Source: Bombardia bombarda
Taxonomy: Eukaryota; Ascomycota; Sordariomycetes; Sordariales; Lasiosphaeriaceae
Direction: 5' to 3'
NCBI GenBank assembly: GCA_030512295.1
Contig: JAULSR010000002.1
Coordinates: 4,898,001-4,962,000, forward strand
DNA length: 64,000 nt
Shown here piece by piece: positions 57,060 through 64,000 of the stretch. Position 1 is the first letter of the stretch; each line of letters begins with the position of its first letter. The position numbers and the translations under genes were made by a program. The notes under the pieces are model-generated. The model was given only the letters and a program-made list of their open reading frames with translations. It did not search any database and had not been told where the DNA came from.

Positions 57060-60000
57060 GGAGGCGTTCTTCAGGGTCCTCAGAAGACGGTGATCACTCT
57101 CCTGTCGAGGCTCCCTCCCCTCCTCTCCTTGTCGATTCCTCTTCCGACGCCGCAACCCCCGACGCTGAATACCCCAGGCCACCCGTGCCAAGCCGTTCCC
57201 CGAGCAAGCTCAGTCGCCGCGCCGGCCCCGACCAGCGCCCCCCGTCCGCGATAAGTCGACGGTCTACAACACTCAATTGGCGTCCCTCAGATCTCAGGAA
57301 TGGATCGATAGAAAATCCGCCATCATCCTCCAGCGCAACCTCGTCGTCTCCCGCCTCGTACCTTGGCCCGCCCACGAATGGGGCCTTGACAAAGGAGATG
57401 GAAAAGGCTCAGGAGACCAGGTTCGCTGCCAGACGCCTACTTTCGCGGAGTCCTTGGGCCATCACCATTTTCACTCTCATCGCCTCGATTGCCGGTATTG
57501 GATTCTTGGCCGCCGTCCTCAATTCGTCCGTGACGCGACAGCTTGATCCCAAGGGCTGTCGCATGTCTTATATGCGCCCCTCGTACGCAAAACTCGACGA
57601 TTTTGACACGGAGCATACGCGCTTCGCCAGCAAATATTCGCTCTACCTATATCGTGAGCAGGGCATAGATCACGGTACAAAGGTTTGGATACCCCCTTTC
57701 CCACCACCGTCTGGTCTTGTTTTGCCTAACAGCGCGCGTTGCAGGTCAGGGGCATTCCCGTCCTTTTCATACCCGGCAATGCTGGGAGCTACAAGCAGGT
57801 CCGGCCCATCGCCGCCGAAGCAGCAAACTACTTTCACGATGTCCTGCAACAGGACGAATCCGCCGTCAAGGCCGGTGCCCGGGGCTTAGATTTCTTTACT
57901 GTCGATTTCAACGAGGATATCACGGCTTTCCACGGCCAGACCTTGCTTGATCAAGCCGAATACCTGAATGAAGTGATACGTTACATACTATCTCTGTATC
58001 TCGACCCACGCGCAACCGACCGAGATCCCGACCTTCCCGACCCCACCTCGGTCATAGTGCTGGGCCATTCCATGGGAGGAATCGTTGCGCGGACGATGCT
58101 AATAATGCCAAATTATCAGTCGAACTCTATCAACACCATAATTACCCTGTCGGCCCCACACGCTCGCCCACCCGTATCTTTTGACGGAGAGATAGTCAAG
58201 ATATACCGGGATATCAATGAGCACTGGAGGCATGCTTACTCACAACAATGGGCTAACAATAATCCTTTGTGGCACGTAACACTAGTATCCATTGCTGGAG
58301 GCGGTCTGGACACTGTCGTGCCTTCGGATTATGCGAGCGTCGAGTCTTTGGTTCCCGACACCCATGGATTTACAGTGTTTACTACTACCATTCCGAACGT
58401 ATGGACCAGCATGGACCACCAGGCGATTCTCTGGTGCGACCAGTTTCGCAAAGTAATCACGCGCGCGATTTACGACGTCGTTGATGTCAATAGGGCTACC
58501 CAGACAAAGCCTAGAGCTGAGCGAATGAGAGTCTTCAAAAAGTGGTTTCTCACCGGCATGGAAACGGTAGCAGAAAAGACCGTGCCCCTTAAGGAGCCCA
58601 CCACCCTGCTCACTGTAGAGGATAACTCGGATGCCATTATTGCTCAGGGGGAGCGCTTAGTCCTCCGAAGCATAGGCACAAGTGGCACAGCCCGCGCTCA
58701 TCTCTTGCCTATACCGCCGCCGGGATCGCCAGATGCAAAGCGCTTCACTCTCTTGACGGACCAAAAATTGGACCATGCCAACGAGAATGGGAAACTAGAG
58801 GTCTTGTTCTGCAGCATATTACCATTGCAGTCTGGCCAGGCCGGGACGGGATTCGCTAGCCATATGGACCTTTCTGGGGAAATGACGGGATCTACCAGGC
58901 TAGCTTGCAAGAACGCGGCGTCTGATGTTGTAGTCCTTCCTGCCTCTACCGGGGCAACCCAGTATCCCTTCTTTGCTGAAGGGGACAGAGAGATCGCGCC
59001 ATTCTCACACCTCAGCTATGACGTCGACGATATTTCCGAGCACCAATTTGTCGCAGTTGTGGAAAAGGCCACGACTCTTACCCTAGGCTTCGTGATTGCC
59101 GAATTCAGCGATCACTCACAGTCGCATCGGACGAGATATATCAGTTTGCGCCGCCTTCTCGCGTTTGGTATGAAGCTTCGCCTGCCTTCGACGCGGCCAA
59201 TGGTATGCGAAGTCAAGGTGCCATCGTTGCAGTCAAGCTTGCTGGCGTATAACCTGGAAATTGGTCACCAGGCCTGCGGTGATGAGAATGAGCTTTTCGC
59301 ACCATTGGTGAGACAATACCTGACGGAGCCGTACGAGTCTAAGTATTTTGTCAACGCGAGAGATGTTACAGTGAGCCTTCACGGCGTTGCTCCATATATG
59401 CCTCCGCCCCTCAAAAGGAGATCTACGGAAGATGGCTTGAGCTTCCAGTTTTGGACCGACCCGACTTGCGACTCCAGCATCCATGTCAAGTTGACAGTTG
59501 ATGTCATGGGCAGTTTAGGCAAGCTCTATATGCGTTACCGAACTGTCTTTGCGGCTTTCCCTCTACTTATTGTCGCATTGGTCCTGCGGAAGCAGTTCCA
59601 TATCTATGATAATACCGGGTTATTCGTCTCATTCTCGGAAAGTCTGGACATGTGCCTGAGGCGGTCGATCCCTCTACTCCTTGCGGCTATTACGGTCTTG
59701 TTCTTGACAACGGGGAATTCCTCCGCCCCGGCAGGGAATGCGAGCTTTTGGCACTGGAGAAACAGCACTTCGTCCGCCATTGACTTTTATCAAAACGATC
59801 TCCTGATCGGGACACAGGACCCCTTCTTCTGGTTCATGATACCGGTGATTGGGCTTGTGTGCGTTGGAATTTGCACGATATTAAACTATATGACACTTTC
59901 TCTTACCCATGTTTTGAGTATGGCGTTCAGTCTGTTGAGTTGCCGGCCAGGATGGGTGCGCAACGACGACCGACGCAAAACAGCAACGTCGATGGGGTTC

Positions 60001-60591
60001 TTGGCGTCATCGCCTAGACGGCGCATGATCACGACGGCTGTTTTGTTGTTCCTTGTCTCGACATTTATCCCGTACCAGTTTGCATACTTGGTCGCCTGCT
60101 TAGTACAGTTGACGACAACGGTCCGCGCCCAGAGGATTGCGTCGGATCTGCGATCGAGCGCAAACTCGAATTTCTACAACTACGCCCACTCGATTCTCGT
60201 TCTGATGCTGTGGATCCTGCCCATCAACCTGCCGATTCTCGTGGTCTGGGTTCATAATCTGGCGGTGCACTGGCTGACGCCGTTTTCGTCGCACCACAAC
60301 GTGCTGTCTATCATGCCGTTTATCGTGCTGGTGGAGACTCTTACGACGGGCAAGATGGTGCCGAGAGTTACGAGCCGGTTACGGCATTTGACAAGCTTCT
60401 TGCTCTTTGGAATTGCAACCTATGCGGCCGTGTATGGTGTTACGCGCGCATATATGCTACATTACCTGGTGAACCTGGTGGCCGCCTGGTTAGCGGTGGT
60501 TCATTCGACTTCGGGGTCCTGGTCGTTGGCGGGACTGAGTGATCTGTACGAGGGGAACGCCGATGACCGTAAGAGGGGCAAGGAACCCTGA
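57056..60591 (+). CDS. BST1: GPI inositol-deacylase BST1/PGAP1
   Basis: ER membrane lipase that removes the acyl chain from GPI inositol before export of GPI-anchored proteins. Exons are 57056-57682 and 57745-60591, with a 62-nt intron (GTTTGG..CAG, phase 0), giving 1157 aa. A Ser/Pro-rich cytosolic N-terminus precedes a transmembrane anchor (WAITIFTLIASIAGIGFLAAVL, about 137-158). The lipase domain has GIPVLFIPGNAGSYKQVR, the nucleophile elbow VLGHSMGGIVAR (Ser about 318) and ITLSAPH. The lumenal part precedes a C-terminal multi-pass region (about residues 790-1145), with hydrophobic helices from YRTVFAAFPLLIVALVL onward. The ATG at 57056 is the first in the frame after the GTG-opened segment. 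All family hallmarks are present and length is normal. Confidence 0.94.
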
Positions 60592-62291
60592 GTTCTGAAG
60601 CTCTGCTGTTGTCCTGGGCCTTGCCGGATCCTAAGCATATCGAAGCTAAGAATGAATCACGCTGCCACTGTGATACCCATCTGCTGCTACTACTACTACA
60701 TCATTTCGGCCGATTTGGCTACGATACCTACTCACCACAAAACAACACCATGTATATATTTTGGGCCTGGCTAGTAGACTTTCGATTATTGTTGTCTGCA
60801 AAGAGCATTGACGACTGGTTACCCACCCAGTGCCCTTTACCATTCTCACTCCGGGAGAGAATTGGCGACTTGGCCCTTTTCTTTATTTTCCGCTGTCTTT
60901 TTTTTATTATTTCAATTCAATACGCATCTATTGATTACACCACCGGCGTCCCTAAGGGTTTCACAGTTCACTTCCACTGCATATAGCATTGGTGCGGCGG
61001 TCTCCAGCGCGCGATTCTTGCTGCTTATTCAAGAAGACACAGGGATTTTCAGGCATCAACCCTCGATTTTGCCATTACCATGGCATGCTATTCTTTCTGT
61101 ATTACGCACCGAGTTTAATTTACTGCAGTTCCTTGGAAGTGGCATCATCAAGCAGGACTCTTTTTGTCCCTCCCTCTTGATCCTTGGATACAGTCGGATC
61201 ATCCCTGAGGCATGGTTCGCGACTTTGGTGGGTTATGGCGAAGCGAATTCCTCCTCCCCTATGTTGGGATCTTAGGACGGTTGATGGGACTTTTGTGCGA
61301 GACCTCTATTTTTACAGGCTTGGGCTGATGATTGGGATCATTTTGCCTTTGTCCTCTTTTTATCCACCCATTCTTAATGTTTATACTTGGTTTATAATCT
61401 TTTCTTTTCTCTTGTGGGATTGAATGGATGGATAGATGGACGGACCTGGCCTGGTATTGCCATCATCTCAGGGATGGGCTCCTTACTATGAATACGGAAA
61501 AGCAAGACAGGAAGGAGCAAGAGTTGAAGAAGAAGCTCCCTGGGAAGCTGATTTACTTTGCTGGAAGGGTCTGCGGTTGCTTTCGTACGATGCGACGTGG
61601 ATTCAGTGGTGTTTTGACAACAACCAGATCACACAGGTCTCGGCTGGGAACAGATAGACAGACTCAAGCGAGATCGTCCAGCCATATATGTTGTCTGCAG
61701 CAGGTGGGAGGCAGGTACCCGATGTATTTCATTTCGTCCAGGCAATGAAGGCAAGGCCAGGCCGGTGCGGCGCGATGGAACATTAATAAAGGGAGGTCAG
61801 GTCATTCAGCTTAGCAAAGGGGTATAAGGGAGCATTTGTATAAGCGCTTTATGACCAAAACTTGTACATAGACGAGAAGTTTGTATTCTTATTATGGTGG
61901 AATACAGAGAGAAGGCATGCCATCCCGTATGGGGTGTTGTTTGAACCAGTCTCAACTCAGCTTACTATCGATGTCATGTCTTCAATGTGTTCTATCTCGT
62001 TGAATGATTCGCACTTGCCCTAATGTATATGTATTGGCGGCACGGACTAGTGGTATATGAGGTCTGGTCGCTCTTTCTGTTTTGTATTGCCGGTTCACAC
62101 GCCCCAACGTGCCTTCCTCCTGTGGATGGATAGGTGTTCGCCCTCCATATTACGGGACCGTTCCTTCATTAGTTTGAACCGCCTCCCTTCCTTGTGTGAA
62201 TTCTTCTCCAAACCACCTCCTTTTTAGTTTATGTTTTCAGTTGTATCAGTCAGTCCCTCGGGGGATTGGCGCATGTACAGAGTTGTTGACC
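60592..62291. other. Intergenic region between BST1 and the unknown gene
   Basis: 1.7 kb between two plus-strand genes, containing the BST1 3' end and the next promoter. T-rich stretches and GGATGGATAGATGG repeats (about 61423-61440) are seen. Short frames lack protein-like composition. Confidence 0.5.
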
Positions 62292-63946
62292 ATGTTTGAT
62301 ATTGATCCCACCACCAGAATCTACCAAACAGCACCACCACACCGCCGCGAGGTAGATGCCATGGAACTGCAAGCCATCTTTTCAAATACTGCACCCAGAG
62401 ATCGGCTCTCTCGCACTTATTCTCACAAGCTGAGCAGGGTCCTTCCACTTCTTAAGTCAAGAACACCACCCCCACAGGCAATTTTAAGGAATGAACCACC
62501 AAGGTTTCGATCTCCTGGTAGCTCGCACCTGCAGCAGTCCACAAATTATGATGGATTGGGACTACAGCATTCGGAGAAACGGAAACGCCTGTCCGATCAA
62601 GACCAAGATATTGATTTACACGACGTTCCTTCGCAGGACGATGATGACTACGCACAGGGATCACCATCAGAGAATGACATGAATAGCAATAGTCATGTAA
62701 ATGAAGAGGATAATGATGGTGGAACTGCACAAGCACCTCCTAGAGAGCCGGCGATACACAGTACGTGATAGTCATATCGGGCTACCCCTTTCCTTTGCCC
62801 AACAAAACTTCTACTAACCCTGTAGCTTATACAACCTCCTTTGTAACAACTCCCGATACACCACGCGACTGGGAGAGACTAGAGGACTCCTCTGGGTCTG
62901 ACGAGAACGGCAACTCTGAGGATGATAGCATCTACGATGGCAGCGATCGGCCCACGCCGGCAACAACTCCTGAAAACTATGAGCAAAGTTCCCCCGGCAG
63001 ACAGACAATCCCAACACAGCCGAGACAGCCAAATCCAGTTCGACGACGGCCACGATTGATTTTCGACAAGACTCCCCCGGCCCTCGTTGGCTATAAGAAG
63101 CTAACGAGAAAAGCCAAAACCACGAATAACGGCGCCAACAACGCGAGGACGACAAAAACGCCCCTGACCTGGAAATACTACCTTGGAGATGGCTTCTCAG
63201 ATAATGAAGCAAAACCAGACTACTTGAACCAGCTTAGTAGGAAGAGGAAGCTACATGCTGCTGCCGCCCCCGTGGTGGGCGGTGTATTGGACCTGACTCA
63301 GTCAACGCCACCCCCAATGAAGAAGCAAAGGAACGACGCTATGGCTAGTATCAGAAGAAGAAAGAGAGTGATGGTGGTGGACAACGCATTTGTATCATCT
63401 CCCACCAAGACCTCTGATCGTCGTCGGCTTCATCGTCGTCGCGGGAAGCAGAACCGTCAGGAGAGGGATGACCACAATCCAAATCCAACTGCAGATTCGC
63501 CGCCAAAGCTGTCCCCTATCCCACAAGATGATGTTGCTGCTAGCAACAGGATTGAGCTTGGTGAGCCGGCCAGTGAAGAAGAAAATAAGATGATGGATGA
63601 GTTGCCACAGGACATGGAAGGCGGTTTCATTCGCGAGAAGGATATCAGTGTTATCGCGGCTGACGGCTCTCGAGAATCTCTTCCCGTCCATACACCGCCT
63701 CATGATAAACAAAACAATGCTGAGCAAGTAGAGCTGGAAAATCACACTCCTCCTCCATCTCAGAGGAACGATCAAATACTAGAAGAAGAAGAGAGCAGTG
63801 GCTACGAAACTCACATCTCGGTGATGCCTCCTCGCCGAGAGAGGGCAGGGACGGTGACAGCTGACCCGCCTTCCCGTCAAATGACTGACATGGCGGTTAC
63901 AGTTCAGACAACAAGGCGTGTTTTTCTGAGGTACAACACGATATAA
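62292..63946 (+). CDS. Unrecognised hydrophilic, probably nuclear protein
   Basis: I do not recognise the family. Exons are 62292-62760 and 62826-63946, with a 65-nt intron (GTACGT..TAG, branch TACTAAC), giving 529 aa. The protein is polar and largely disordered. It has acidic tracts (SQDDDDYAQGSPSENDMN, SGSDENGNSEDDS) and several basic clusters (SEKRKRL, IRRRKRVMV, RRRLHRRRGKQ), which look like nuclear localisation signals. A more ordered block, about residues 240-310, reads TPLTWKYYLGDGFSDNEAKPDYLNQLSRKRKL, followed by LDLTQSTPPPMKKQR. No catalytic motif is seen. Start is the first ATG, just before FDIDPTTRIYQ. The intron branch site and a clean stop support a real gene. Confidence 0.65.
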
Positions 63947-64000
63947 GGCGCATTTGTCTTGTCTTTTATGGGATGGAAATGTCATGATGTGATATCAGAG

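Noticed and set aside
60609..61748. Cluster of plus-strand short frames after BST1
   Set aside because: Composition is T-rich and hydrophobic without motif or splice support; treated as UTR or spacer.

Overview
The window is nuclear DNA of a filamentous ascomycete, most probably a Sordariomycete. Genes carry short introns (about 50-100 nt, GT..AG, CTRAC-like branch sites). The 5S rRNA gene is dispersed and has an upstream TATA box as in Neurospora. The families present (Zn2Cys6 regulator, 2EXR protein, BBC1, BST1, NMA111) are typical of Pezizomycotina. I cannot fix the order or genus from sequence alone.

Layout. 1-2138: 3' part of mitochondrial EF-G2 (MEF2). 3929-8123: divergent pair of an FAD monooxygenase and a Zn2Cys6 regulator around a 443-bp promoter, the most accessory-looking part. 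9147-12753: actin-patch SH3 protein BBC1 (-). 14087-15152: RTR1-type CTD phosphatase (+). 15866-20351: three translation genes in tandem on the minus strand (RPS17, MRP51, queuine tRNA-ribosyltransferase). 21918-22646: 2EXR protein. 22647-25983: gene-poor, with tRNA-Val(AAC) and a 5S rRNA gene. 25984-27028: YeeE/YedE sulfur-compound permease. 27029-30179: gene-poor and partly A+T-rich. 30180-33413: NMA111 HtrA-like protease. 34894-37815: J-domain protein. 41075-43294: RSC8/SWI3-type chromatin remodeler subunit, divergent from ETF-alpha (44046-45104), which converges on adrenodoxin reductase ARH1 (45187-46920). 47526-49674: four-helix membrane protein of unknown role. 50413-53942: mismatch-repair PMS1. 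57056-60591: GPI inositol-deacylase BST1. 62292-63946: unrecognised basic, probably nuclear protein.

Most genes are housekeeping functions of translation, mitochondria, chromatin and genome maintenance, with no evident shared pathway. I found no secondary-metabolite cluster, intact transposon or CRISPR array. Five conserved genes (BBC1, RTR1, QTRT1, ARH1, PMS1) are each broken by single-base deficits, six in all, every one explicable by one missing G/C in or beside a G/C run. In each case adding the missing base or bases makes the spliced CDS a multiple of three. This looks like systematic homopolymer under-calling in the assembly, not pseudogenisation. The most biologically suggestive signals are an in-frame TAG followed by a 91-codon Gly/Ala/Tyr-rich extension in the RSC8 homologue, a mitochondrial-presequence-like in-frame extension upstream of NMA111, staggered in-frame starts in the queuine transferase, and a divergent 5S rRNA with compensatory helix changes. 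All splice sites were read by eye.
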